Positions 1 through 7,776 of a stretch of 23,475 nt of DNA are shown piece after piece; position 1 is the first letter of the stretch; each line of letters begins with the position of its first letter. The stretch spans positions 1-23,475 of the forward strand of contig USAB01000023.1 of assembly GCA_900552585.1 (NCBI GenBank), written 5' to 3'. Made by a program: the position numbers and the translations under genes. The stretch is from an uncultured Coriobacteriaceae bacterium. Its GTDB lineage: Bacteria > Actinomycetota > Coriobacteriia > Coriobacteriales > Eggerthellaceae. The notes under the pieces were generated by a model. It was not told the origin of the DNA. It ran no database searches and was given only the letters and a program-made list of their open reading frames with translations.

Positions 1-1276
1 CGATGGCGCCGCCGTAGATGCCGCGCTTGTTCCCCTCCAGCTCGCCGATGAGCTGGCAGGCCCGAATTTTTGGGGCACCGGAGAGGGTGCCGGCGGGGAT
101 CACCGCCTCCACTGCGTCCAGCGCGTCCTTGTCGTCCCGGATCTCCCCGCGGACGGTGGAGCCGATGTGCATGACGTGGGAGTACCGCTCGATGGTGTGC
201 AGGCTCTCGACCTGGACGCTGCCGAACTTGCTGATCTTGCCCAGGTCATTGCGGCCCAGGTCCACCAGCATGTTGTGCTCGGCCAGTTCCTTCTCGTCCT
301 TCAGCAGGCCCTCTTCAAGCTCGGCGTCCTCGGCGGGCGTCTTGCCGCGCGGGCGCGTGCCAGCCAGCGGGAACGAGTACAGCGTGCCGTCCTGCAGTTT
401 TGCCAGCGTCTCCGGCGAGGCGCCCGTCAGCTCGATGTCGTTCGACGTGAAGTAGAACAGGTACGGTGACGGGTTGATGGTGCGCAGCACGCGGTAGGCG
501 TTCAGCAGGCTGCCCCGGTAGGGGGCCTCCAGGCGGTTCGAGAGCACCACCTGGAAGATGTCGCCCTCGCGGATGTACTCCTTCGCGCGTTCCACGATGT
601 CGCAGAACTGCTGCTCATTGAACAGCGGCGTGGCGGGGCCGGCGAAGCGGCCGGCGGGCGGCAGGTGCGGCGTGCCCTTGATGATCAGGTCCGCCATGTC
701 CTTGAGTGTTGCGCGCGCCGCCTCGTAGTTCGTCTTCAGGTCGTTCGTGCGGATGTTCGTGATGAGCACGATCTTCTGGCGCAGGTTGTCGAACGCGATG
801 ACCTTGTCGAACAGCATCAGGTCTACATCGTTGAAGTGCTCCACGTCGTTTGCATCCAGCTTCAACGCGGGCTCGGAGTACTTCATGTAATCGTAGCTGA
901 AGTAGCCCACCAGACCGCCCGTGAACGACGGCATGTTGTCAAGCTGCGGGCTTCTGTTCTGCCCCAGCACGCGCTTGATAATCGGTCGAGGGTCCGCGTT
1001 GCGCGTTATTTCCGTCTTGCCGTCAACCGTCATGTTGACCGTACCGTTAAGGCAGGTCAGCTCCAGGGTGGGGTCGTATCCCAGGAAGGAATAGCGTCCC
1101 CATTGCACGGTGTCCTCCACGGATTCCAGCAGGTATACGTGATCGGATACGCCTTTCAGTATCTCAAGCACGCGAATGGGCGTGGTCTGGTCGCTGTAGA
1201 TCTCCGTGGCAACCGGGATGATGTCGTAATCTCCGGCGGCGGCGATCTGCGCGGCCTCCTTGTAGCTCGGGTACAC
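1..1276 (-). CDS. trpE: Anthranilate synthase component I, N-terminal part (runs off the window)
   Basis: It makes anthranilate from chorismate with ammonia supplied by the TrpG subunit, the first committed step of tryptophan synthesis in the cytosol. About 425 codons are visible; the family is usually near 500, so roughly the last 70-80 residues lie beyond position 1. I chose the GTG at 1276-1274 because a GGGAGG ribosome site sits just upstream and the protein then opens MYPSYKEAAQ. The N-terminal LLES motif (residues 49-52) followed by GRYSFLG, and NPSPYLFYF further on, are the tryptophan feedback-binding elements. Chorismate-domain motifs include DIFQVVLSNR, ASPETL, GTRPRGKT, LVDLGRNDLG and AGTLSGAPKIRA. 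The tryptophan T-box directly upstream rules out pabB in practice. The gene is probably first in a trp operon continuing leftward. Confidence 0.96.
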   Translation of the reverse strand, partial: MYPSYKEAAQIAAAGDYDIIPVATEIYSDQTTPIRVLEILKGVSDHVYLLESVEDTVQWGRYSFLGYDPTLELTCLNGTVNMTVDGKTEITRNADPRPIIKRVLGQNRSPQLDNMPSFTGGLVGYFSYDYMKYSEPALKLDANDVEHFNDVDLMLFDKVIAFDNLRQKIVLITNIRTNDLKTNYEAARATLKDMADLIIKGTPHLPPAGRFAGPATPLFNEQQFCDIVERAKEYIREGDIFQVVLSNRLEAPYRGSLLNAYRVLRTINPSPYLFYFTSNDIELTGASPETLAKLQDGTLYSFPLAGTRPRGKTPAEDAELEEGLLKDEKELAEHNMLVDLGRNDLGKISKFGSVQVESLHTIERYSHVMHIGSTVRGEIRDDKDALDAVEAVIPAGTLSGAPKIRACQLIGELEGNKRGIYGGAI

Positions 1277-1363
1277 CGAAGCCTCCCTTCGTCTTCTTGC
1301 AGGCATCTTGCCTGCATTGCGTTTTACGTTCCGCATTTGCCTGTGCGGTCGATGACGGGAATG

Positions 1364-1402
1364 AAAAAAGCCCGTCCTCGACTGTTGCGTCAAGGACGGG
1401 CT
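1364..1402 (-). terminator. Intrinsic terminator of the trpE T-box
   Basis: On the minus strand AGCCCGTCCTTGAC pairs with GTCGAGGACGGGCT across a short loop and is followed by a run of six T. The T-box core just upstream would pair with its 5' arm to form the competing antiterminator. It lies about 90 bases before the trpE start codon. Confidence 0.93.
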
Positions 1403-1645
1403 GTACAGCTCGCGGTGCCACCTTGATTCGAAGCCGACGGGGGAATGTCCCGAAAGGTTTCGCACTTTGCGAAGCGCTATCACGCTCCCGGCAGGTAACG
1501 GCTGCCTTCCGTCGCGGGGTACTGGGCTTTGTCAAGCTGTTCATCGCGCCCTCGGTGGTCCATTGTGGCGTACTGGGAACTGCGGGGCTTGCACCGACCC
1601 CCGCTCGCTGGAAGTCCATGACACGCTTTTACTTCCACCTCAACG
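1364..1645 (-). ncRNA. Tryptophan T-box riboswitch leader of trpE
   Basis: A tRNA-sensing leader that should end transcription when tRNA-Trp is charged and read through when it is uncharged. The T-box core TGGCACCGCG is at 1420-1411 (complement strand), within AAGGTGGCACCGCGAGC at 1424-1408. The base of Stem I pairs GGTGG (1639-1635) with CCACC (1559-1555), enclosing AAGTAAAA on the 5' side and ACAATGGA on the 3' side. The specifier is therefore TGG (1562-1560), the tryptophan codon, followed by the usual A. A terminator closes the leader. The Stem I pairing and specifier are read by eye; the family assignment rests on the core motif. Confidence 0.93.
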
Positions 1646-1656
1646 GTTTAGTTGGG

Positions 1657-1684
1657 ATTGTATGCTCCGCCACGCTGAAGTCAA
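1657..1684 (-). promoter_or_regulatory. Sigma70-type promoter of the T-box/trpE transcript
   Basis: A -35 box TTGACT (1684-1679) and a -10 box TACAAT (1662-1657) are separated by 16 bases. Transcription would begin near 1650, immediately before Stem I of the T-box, which supports the assignment. Confidence 0.8.
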
Positions 1685-1832
1685 GCGCCGTTCTGTGCGT
1701 TTTTACCTGCTGTTAACATTTTTGCGGCGAATGGGGCGCGCACGGACTGTTCGCCGTTGCGGCGCATGCCGGCCTGCTTTGGGGCGAAAGTGGTTTACAC
1801 TGTTCTCTCGAACTTGAGGGAAGGCGGATTCC

Positions 1833-4016
1833 ATGGCAGAAGAACGTGCGCATACCCCCGTCGGCTCCAACGCGGCGGGTGCGGCAGGCACCCAGGGCGA
1901 AGCGGCCGGAAACCGGGAGCGGGTCCATGCCGCGAACCATGAGAAGCTGGTGCGTATCTTCGCCGCCGGTGGCAAGCAGCACCAGGGCATCGGCATCGAG
2001 CTGGAGCACCTGCTGCTGCATAAGAACACCGGCGCGCCGGTTGCCTACGAAGGGCCGGACGGCGTCGGCGAGCTGCTGCGCCGCCTTTCCGTGTATTACG
2101 AGCGCGGACTGTACGACCAGGGGAATCTGGTGGGCCTGGTTCGCGGCGACCAGGTGGTGTCGCTGGAGCCCGGCCTGCAGCTGGAGCTTTCCGCCGGCCC
2201 CTACGAAACCGTCATGGAAGTGGAGCGCGTCTACCTGCGCTTCCGCGAGGAATTGGACCGCATCCTGGAAGACATTGGCCTGATGACGCCCATGTTGGGC
2301 TACACGCCGTCTGCATTGGCCGAAGAGGCGCCGCATATCCGCAATTTCCGCTATGCGTGCATGCAGCGGTTTCTGGGTGCGCAGGCGCCCGAGGGCGTGG
2401 AGATGATGCACTGCTCGTCGTCGCTGCAGGTGAACATCGATTATACGGACGAGGCGGACGCCATGCGCAAATTCCGCGTGGCCCAGGCGCTGTCGCCGCT
2501 GCTGGCGCTGATGACGGACAATTCGCCCATTTACCGCAAGAAGCCGCGCACGGGCAACATCGTGCGGACGTGCATCTGGGGCGCCATGAACCAGGACCGC
2601 GTGGACACGGTGCCCGGCTCGTTCGCGCCGGGCTTCGGGTTCGACGGCTACGCGGACTACATCCTGTCGCGCCAGGCCATCCTGGTGCCGAACGCCCCGG
2701 GCATCCGGGTGCCGCACGACGCGGATGTGCCCGTGGACCCGGAAGGCAAGTGGGTATGGGCTGGCGACGCCACGTTCGATGACATCTACCAGCGCCCCAT
2801 GACGGATCAGGAGGCTGAGCACGCCCTGACCATGGTGTGGCCGGACGTGCGCCTGCGCGGCTACCTGGAGATCCGACCGGGCGATGCCATGCCGTTCGAT
2901 TACGTGCTCTCGTTCACGGCCTTGATCAAGAACCTGTTCTACAACCAGGCGAACCTGGACGTGCTGGAGATGCTGACGGCTGGCGTGGATGAAGACGACA
3001 TCAATGTGGCGAAGCGCGAGCTGGAGCGCAAGGGCTATGCGGGAACGGTGTACGGCCGTCCCATGTCGTTCTGGGCGAACGTGCTGACGCAGCTGGCGTT
3101 TAGCGTGTCGCGGGGGGAGGAGCGCATCTACTTCGAGCCGCTGATGAGCATGGCGAAATACGAGTTCACGCTTGCGGACGCGTACAAGGACCCCGCGAAG
3201 CGCGACGCCAGCTACCGCGAGGCGCTGGACGCGCTGCCGGCGGATTCGTACGCGCCGCGCATCGGCATCCTGCCACGCTATGATTTCGAGAGCACGGGCA
3301 TCTCGCTGTCGACCGGCTACACGTCCGGTGTGCTGGCAGCAGGGGGACTGCCTCTGGTGCTGCCTATCACGGACGACCCCGCCACGCTGCGGCGCTTCAT
3401 CCATGCTTGCGACGGGTTTATTGTGCCGGGCGGCAGCGACATCGATCCGGAATTCTACGGCCAGAAGCGCGACATGCACCTGCATCGCGTCATCCGCCAG
3501 CGCGACGAGATGGAGATTGCGCTCATCCCCGCCATATTGGCTGCGGAAAAGCCGCTGCTGGGCATTTGCCGCGGCATGCAAGCGCTCAACGTGGCGCGCG
3601 GCGGTACGTTGTTCCAGGACATCCATTCGTCCATCGCTGGCGAGCATATCCAGCATGTGCAGGCCAGGCCGTTCGACCGCCCCGTGCACGACGTGGACAT
3701 CGACCCGGATTCGAAGCTGGCGCACATTATGGGCACGGTGCATTGCCGTGTGAACACCATGCACCATCAGAGCATCGCGCAGGCGGGCAAGGGCGTGCGC
3801 GTGGTGGCGAAGGCGCCGGACGGCGTGACGGAGGCCATCGAGATGCCGGACGCGGACTTCGTGGTGGGCGTGCAGTGGCACCCCGAGTTCCTGTGGCCCG
3901 CGCATGCCGAGGAGAAACGCCTGTTCCAGGGCCTGGTGGACGCCGCGGCGCGCCGGCGGAAGCGCGATGCGGCGCTCGAAGGGAATGCTACGCCTTCGGA
4001 TCCTGGTTCTCGATGA
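1833..4016 (+). CDS. Fusion protein: GCS2-type glutamate-cysteine-ligase-like domain plus PuuD-type gamma-glutamyl hydrolase domain
   Basis: A 727-residue two-domain protein. Residues 1-32 are Ala/Gly-rich and probably disordered. Residues about 33-465 match the GCS2 ligase family (ATP-dependent joining of the glutamate gamma-carboxyl to cysteine or another amine): IGIELEH at 53-59, LEPGLQLELSAGP at 111-123, MMHCSSSLQVNIDY and the later RGYLEIRPGD. Residues about 470-720 are a class I glutamine-amidotransferase fold of the peptidase C26 / gamma-glutamyl-GABA hydrolase type: VPGGSDIDPEFYG, nucleophile Cys579 in GICRGMQALN, MHHQS, and His683/Glu685 in QWHPEF. The catalytic triad looks intact. 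The reading frame is continuous across the join. The ATG at 1833 follows a GGGAAGG site. The gene diverges from the trpE T-box, and its 3' end overlaps the convergent HTH gene by 29 bases. The true substrate cannot be read from sequence. Confidence 0.93.
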   Translation: MAEERAHTPVGSNAAGAAGTQGEAAGNRERVHAANHEKLVRIFAAGGKQHQGIGIELEHLLLHKNTGAPVAYEGPDGVGELLRRLSVYYERGLYDQGNLVGLVRGDQVVSLEPGLQLELSAGPYETVMEVERVYLRFREELDRILEDIGLMTPMLGYTPSALAEEAPHIRNFRYACMQRFLGAQAPEGVEMMHCSSSLQVNIDYTDEADAMRKFRVAQALSPLLALMTDNSPIYRKKPRTGNIVRTCIWGAMNQDRVDTVPGSFAPGFGFDGYADYILSRQAILVPNAPGIRVPHDADVPVDPEGKWVWAGDATFDDIYQRPMTDQEAEHALTMVWPDVRLRGYLEIRPGDAMPFDYVLSFTALIKNLFYNQANLDVLEMLTAGVDEDDINVAKRELERKGYAGTVYGRPMSFWANVLTQLAFSVSRGEERIYFEPLMSMAKYEFTLADAYKDPAKRDASYREALDALPADSYAPRIGILPRYDFESTGISLSTGYTSGVLAAGGLPLVLPITDDPATLRRFIHACDGFIVPGGSDIDPEFYGQKRDMHLHRVIRQRDEMEIALIPAILAAEKPLLGICRGMQALNVARGGTLFQDIHSSIAGEHIQHVQARPFDRPVHDVDIDPDSKLAHIMGTVHCRVNTMHHQSIAQAGKGVRVVAKAPDGVTEAIEMPDADFVVGVQWHPEFLWPAHAEEKRLFQGLVDAAARRRKRDAALEGNATPSDPGSR

Positions 4017-4416
4017 GCCTCACGGCCTCACCGAGTGTGGACTCCGCGCAGGCCACGCCGTCTTGCGTGTTGATTTCGCCGGCCACGGCGTCGTCGATGG
4101 TCGCGTTCGTGAAGATCATGTTCTGGTCGCCGTCGGCGCGGTAGACCAGCCAGCAGTGCGCGTGGTCGCCGTACTTGTCGGCCGCGTTGCGAATGCGCTC
4201 GGCCAGGCGCTTCGACTCGAAGCGGAATGTGATGCTCGGCATGCCCAGGGCGGTTTGGATGGCGGCGCGCTGCTCCGGCGTGCCCACGATGGTGCCGGCG
4301 AAGATGCGGGCAAGCACCAGCGGCTCGATGCCGGTCTGCTCGGCCAGCTGCGAAAACGACATCTTGTCTGCGGCAAGCGTCTCCCGCAGCCATTCGGGGG
4401 TCTTCAGAACGCTCAT
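3988..4416 (-). CDS. Small HTH-domain protein of unknown function
   Basis: 142 residues. I chose ATG 4416 because AAGGAG lies eight bases upstream; the longer frame to 4515 has no such site. Residues about 6-56 resemble an XRE/Cro-type helix-turn-helix (FSQLAEQTGIEPLVLARIFAGTIVGTPEQRAAI). The rest is a short alpha/beta segment containing HAHCWLVYRADGDQN that I do not recognise. The HTH recalls the N-terminal region of cyanate hydratase, but the catalytic domain of that enzyme is missing. It may bind DNA or be a small adaptor. It overlaps the end of the convergent ligase/hydrolase gene by 29 bases and lies downstream of the DUF2974 gene on the same strand, with a 258-base gap. Confidence 0.8.
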   Translation of the reverse strand: MSVLKTPEWLRETLAADKMSFSQLAEQTGIEPLVLARIFAGTIVGTPEQRAAIQTALGMPSITFRFESKRLAERIRNAADKYGDHAHCWLVYRADGDQNMIFTNATIDDAVAGEINTQDGVACAESTLGEAVRLIENQDPKA

Positions 4417-4577
4417 GTCGGTCTCCTTCGGACGAATGGGGTTTTCGGGGGAATGCGGCAGCGCCGGTCTCGTTGCTGCGGCACATATCCTGCGCCGCAG
4501 TGGTGCGGATGGCATGCGCCGTCATGGTCCCGTGCAGGTGGGGCGGCAGGTTGTCGCTTGTTCCCCGTTCACGGAGC

Positions 4578-4607
4578 ATTGAACCACAACGGGCGGCGGT
4601 TTCACAA
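4578..4607 (-). promoter_or_regulatory. Possible promoter of the small HTH gene
   Basis: TTGTGA (4607-4602) and TTCAAT (4583-4578) are 18 bases apart on the minus strand, about 160 bases before the HTH start. The match is modest and the leader would be long. Confidence 0.3.
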
Positions 4608-4674
4608 CAGCCGCACTGCGGAAGGCGCGTGTCGCAGCGGAGCGGGCGCAGCGCCGCACGCCGCGCGTGCCAGC

Positions 4675-6102
4675 CTACGCCGGGGATGCGCCGTCGCGCC
4701 CCGCCTTGGTCGACTCATGCAGGGTGGGGGAGCCGGCGGACGCATCGTTGCCCTCGTCTGCTCGGGGCGCACCGGCCTTCCCGCCTTGCGCCTGCGCATC
4801 TTGTATGGTCTTCGCGGCATCCGCCGCTGCCTGCTCCAGCCCGGCGCGTGCCTGGTCGTAGGCCTCCTTGCCCTTCGTTAGAAAATCGCGGAGCCGGTCG
4901 GCGATGGGCGTGGGGTCCTGCGGCACGTTCCCCAGCAGGCCCTGCAGCTTGTCCGGCAGCGTCTCTTCGGCCTTTGCCGTCAGGTCGTCCTTGTCCAGGC
5001 CCCTCGCGGGCTTGCCCGAGAACAGGTACGTCACAATGTCGCGCGTCGTGACGTTCTTCCCCTGGCGCTGGAAGAAGTCGGACAGGTAGTCGATGGTCAG
5101 CCCCATGTCCTCGTTCTTCGACAGCTTCACCATGCGGGCGCGCCGTTCGGCATCCGTCAGGCTGGAGCGCGTCATGACCTCTAGCGCGGGCCCCAGGAAG
5201 TTGCAGATGCGGTGCAGGTCGGCCTCGCCGGGCACGGTCTGCAGGTACTCCGTCAGGTCGACGGCGCTTCTGCCCAGCTCGCCTTGCGGGCCGGCATCGC
5301 GCAGTACCAGCCGATGCGATGGCGGTTCCGGGCGGTGCAGCAGGGCAAACGGCGCGTGGTAGGCGAACGGCTCATCGTAGGTCTCGCCGGCAAGGTAGAT
5401 GCGGTTCTCGGGCAGCGAGATAGGGTTCAGCAGGCCGTTCACGAAGTCGTTATCCAGCGCATACGCGCGAATCTTGCCGGCATTGCGCGCGATGTCGTCG
5501 GCATACGCGGCCAGAAACTCGCGCGAGAAACCCTGCCCGTCGAAGCTCACGGCCTCGTCCAGCGCGTCACCGGCGTGCACGGACAGGTACATAGCCTTGT
5601 TGCCGCCCTTCGAATGCCCGCTTGCCACCACGTGGGAATAGTGCTTTGTGGCCACGTCCTTCTCGAACCAGTCCAGGGCGCGCAGCTGCTGCTCCGTGTC
5701 GGCCATGTAGCCAGCAATGCAGTTGTCGTCCCATTCGCCGGCGCCGGTGCCGGCGAAGATGGCATAGGCGCGGTGCGCGGCATCCGCGAAGCAGGCCATC
5801 TTCGCGCCGCGCTCGTCCATGCAGTAGGCATCTAGCCGGAGTGCACACAGCACCGGGTCGCGGCGGACGGCATCTACCACGGCGAACCAGTTCGCGTAGC
5901 TCATCTGCTCTGCAAGCAGGTTGTCCATGGTGCAGCCGCGCTGCGCCATGCGCTCCTTGATGCCGGTGTCGATATCCGTTATCAGGCACGCCACGGATAC
6001 GCCCGTTTCCGCGGGCGCTTCCCTGTCTAGGCTGTAGATAATCGTGTCCAGCAGCAGAAGCTGCGCGTCATCCAGGGCGGGGGTGTCGCTCTCGCGTGCC
6101 AT
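4675..6102 (-). CDS. DUF2974 / Mbeg1-like alpha/beta hydrolase
   Basis: 475 residues, start ATG 6102 with AAGGAGG just upstream. The protein has a lipase-like alpha/beta-hydrolase core: FAGTGAGEWDDN at about 117-127 resembles the oxyanion strand, and ASGHSKGGNKA contains the nucleophile elbow with Ser164. Downstream, SFDGQGFS and YALDNDFVNGLLNPISLPENRIYLAG fit the DUF2974 (Mbeg1-like) family, whose members act as intracellular lipases or esterases of uncertain substrate. About the last 110 residues are Ala/Lys/Glu-rich, probably helical and then disordered. There is no signal peptide. It starts 13 bases after the stop of the thioesterase gene, so the two are very likely cotranscribed. Confidence 0.87.
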   Translation of the reverse strand: MARESDTPALDDAQLLLLDTIIYSLDREAPAETGVSVACLITDIDTGIKERMAQRGCTMDNLLAEQMSYANWFAVVDAVRRDPVLCALRLDAYCMDERGAKMACFADAAHRAYAIFAGTGAGEWDDNCIAGYMADTEQQLRALDWFEKDVATKHYSHVVASGHSKGGNKAMYLSVHAGDALDEAVSFDGQGFSREFLAAYADDIARNAGKIRAYALDNDFVNGLLNPISLPENRIYLAGETYDEPFAYHAPFALLHRPEPPSHRLVLRDAGPQGELGRSAVDLTEYLQTVPGEADLHRICNFLGPALEVMTRSSLTDAERRARMVKLSKNEDMGLTIDYLSDFFQRQGKNVTTRDIVTYLFSGKPARGLDKDDLTAKAEETLPDKLQGLLGNVPQDPTPIADRLRDFLTKGKEAYDQARAGLEQAAADAAKTIQDAQAQGGKAGAPRADEGNDASAGSPTLHESTKAGRDGASPA

Positions 6103-6115
6103 GGGGCCTCCTTTG

Positions 6116-6616
6116 CTAGTCCAGGAATTTCGGCGGCAGTTCCGTTCCGGGGGCTATAGCGTCGACGCACTGGCTGATGGGCTGGATGCCGGGCGCCAGG
6201 AACATCTTCGATGTGCTGTTCGCCACCAAGCGGCCCTTTTCGTCGTGGATCTCCGCCTTGCACAGGCAGATGCTGCGACCGATCTTCGTCACGTAGCCTT
6301 CACAGACCAGGTGCCCGTCCGTCACGGCGCGCAGGTAGTTCGACTGCAGGTCCAGCGTGGTGGCGCCGTCGTCGGTATCCAGGTTGCCGTACAGGCACCA
6401 GTACGCTGCGATGTCCATCAGCGATGCATACGCACCTCCGCAGAAGCCGCCGAACGGGTTGTAGTGCTTGCGGTCTACGTCCAGGTCAATGCGGCAATAG
6501 CCAGGCTCCAGCTTCGTCATGTCCATGCCCAGCAGCTTCAGGTACGGCGTGTCGTTGCACAGTCCGCGCACGGCTTCCATATGCTCGGGGTTTACTTTCG
6601 GGTCCAATCGGGTCAT
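6116..6616 (-). CDS. PaaI-type hotdog-fold thioesterase
   Basis: 166 residues, start ATG 6616 with AAGGAG seven bases upstream. The hotdog core reads NPFGGFCGGAYASLMDIAAYW, with Asn53 and Asp68 at the usual active-site positions of acyl-CoA thioesterases of the PaaI family, then TTLDLQSNYLRAV, EGYVTKIGRSICLCKAEIHDEKGRLVANSTSKM. The canonical HGG is CGG here (Cys59). It probably hydrolyses an acyl- or aryl-CoA in the cytosol. It leads a likely two-gene operon with the downstream DUF2974 hydrolase; both could act on acyl esters, but that link is inference. Confidence 0.9.
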   Translation of the reverse strand: MTRLDPKVNPEHMEAVRGLCNDTPYLKLLGMDMTKLEPGYCRIDLDVDRKHYNPFGGFCGGAYASLMDIAAYWCLYGNLDTDDGATTLDLQSNYLRAVTDGHLVCEGYVTKIGRSICLCKAEIHDEKGRLVANSTSKMFLAPGIQPISQCVDAIAPGTELPPKFLD

Positions 6617-6770
6617 GTTTTGCTCCTTGCTCTGCGCGGCCGCGGCAGCTGTCCCCGTGTGCCGGGGGGTGCGTGCCGCTGCCGTGCGCCGTTATCTCGC
6701 GTCCATTTTAGCGCGAATGCCCCGTATGAGAACGGGTGCGCGCCGGCAGTCTGCCGCTGCGGCGCAAGAG

Positions 6771-6776
6771 TACAAT
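6771..6776 (+). promoter_or_regulatory. Candidate -10 element of the alpha/beta hydrolase gene
   Basis: TACAAT 67 bases before the start codon. I see no convincing -35 box at the expected distance. Confidence 0.35.
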
Positions 6777-6842
6777 GGATACCAGGTGAAACGCCCGTAT
6801 GCGGGCGCGGTGTCAAGTCGGCGAACAATGGAGGTCGGTACT

Positions 6843-7667
6843 ATGCAGCAGGAAATCGTCAAGATGTCGTACGACGGCATCGAGCTTCAGGGCCGCGTGG
6901 ATGCGCCCACGCGTGCCAAGGCGGCTGTGGTCATCGTCCACGGCCTGTGCGAGCATTACGGACGCTACGATTATCTTACGGCGCGTTTGAACACCGCCGG
7001 TTACACGGTGTATCGCTTCGACCATCGCGGTCACGGTCGCAGCGGAGGCAAGGACACCTGGTACGATGACCGCGAGCAGATTGCGAAGGATATCGACCAG
7101 TTCGCGAACCTGGCGCTTGAGGAGATGGCGGGAAAGCCCGTGTTCATGCTGGGCCATTCCATGGGAGGCTATGCGGCGGCCGAATACGGCACCATGCTCC
7201 CCGGCAAGATGGCGGGCTACGTGCTGTCCGGTGCGTGGACGCGCGACAACGGCGGCCTGGGGAAGGTGCCGGACGAGTTGCCCGACGACACGTACGTGCC
7301 GAACGAGCTGGGCGACGGTGTCTGCAGCGACCCGGGCGTGGGTCAGGCCTATATGGAAGATCCCCTGGTGCGCAAGTCGTTCTCCGTGGCGCTGGTGCGC
7401 TCCGTGGTTTCCGGGCAGAAATGGATGAAGCAGAACGCGCGGCAGTTCACCGATCCGGTTATGCTGATGCACGGTGCCGACGACGGCCTGGTCAGCCCGC
7501 TGGACAGCCTGGACATGTACCGCGAGATCGGTTCGAAGGACAAGTCGCTGCGCGTGTATGCCGGCCTGTTCCATGAGATATTCAACGAGTTCAAGAAGGA
7601 TCGCGTGATCCGCGATGCCATCGAATGGCTGGACGACGAGGTCTTCGACATCGTGCATAGGCGCTGA
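6843..7667 (+). CDS. Alpha/beta hydrolase, monoacylglycerol-lipase-like (serine aminopeptidase S33 family)
   Basis: 274 residues from the ATG at 6843, which has GGAGG eight bases upstream; an in-frame ATG at 6829 lacks a site. Family landmarks in order: IVHGLCEHYGRYD (oxyanion region, residues 31-43), RFDHRGHGRSGG, nucleophile Ser106 in LGHSMGGYAAAEY, acid Asp214 in HGADDGLVSP, and His244 in AGLFHEIFNE. The triad is complete. Such enzymes release fatty acids from monoacylglycerols or lysophospholipids; the substrate here is unknown. There is no signal peptide, so it should be cytosolic. It stands alone between divergent and convergent neighbours and is followed by a strong hairpin. Confidence 0.94.
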   Translation: MQQEIVKMSYDGIELQGRVDAPTRAKAAVVIVHGLCEHYGRYDYLTARLNTAGYTVYRFDHRGHGRSGGKDTWYDDREQIAKDIDQFANLALEEMAGKPVFMLGHSMGGYAAAEYGTMLPGKMAGYVLSGAWTRDNGGLGKVPDELPDDTYVPNELGDGVCSDPGVGQAYMEDPLVRKSFSVALVRSVVSGQKWMKQNARQFTDPVMLMHGADDGLVSPLDSLDMYREIGSKDKSLRVYAGLFHEIFNEFKKDRVIRDAIEWLDDEVFDIVHRR

Positions 7668-7697
7668 TCGCGGGCAACGGGTCTTTCCCTATGCAGC

Positions 7698-7730
7698 AAG
7701 CGGCCCCGGCGGACGTGCCGGGGCCGCTTT
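7698..7730 (+). terminator. Terminator hairpin shared by convergent genes
   Basis: GCGGCCCCGGC (7700-7710) pairs with GCCGGGGCCGC (7717-7727) around a six-base loop, followed by TTT. Flanking AA and TT extend the stem, so it may work in both directions between the hydrolase and the XRE membrane gene. Confidence 0.8.
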
Positions 7731-7776
7731 GCATTCGGCAGCGGGAGCCTTGCAACGGGTCGCGCGGGCGGTTGGG

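Noticed and set aside
665..1426. Plus-strand open frame over trpE and its T-box
   Set aside because: It crosses the riboswitch terminator and is antisense to an unmistakable TrpE.
1713..3905. Long open frame on the minus strand opposite the ligase/hydrolase fusion (730 codons)
   Set aside because: It is His/Arg/Val-rich low-complexity sequence typical of an antisense shadow in GC-rich DNA. The plus strand carries clear catalytic motifs throughout.
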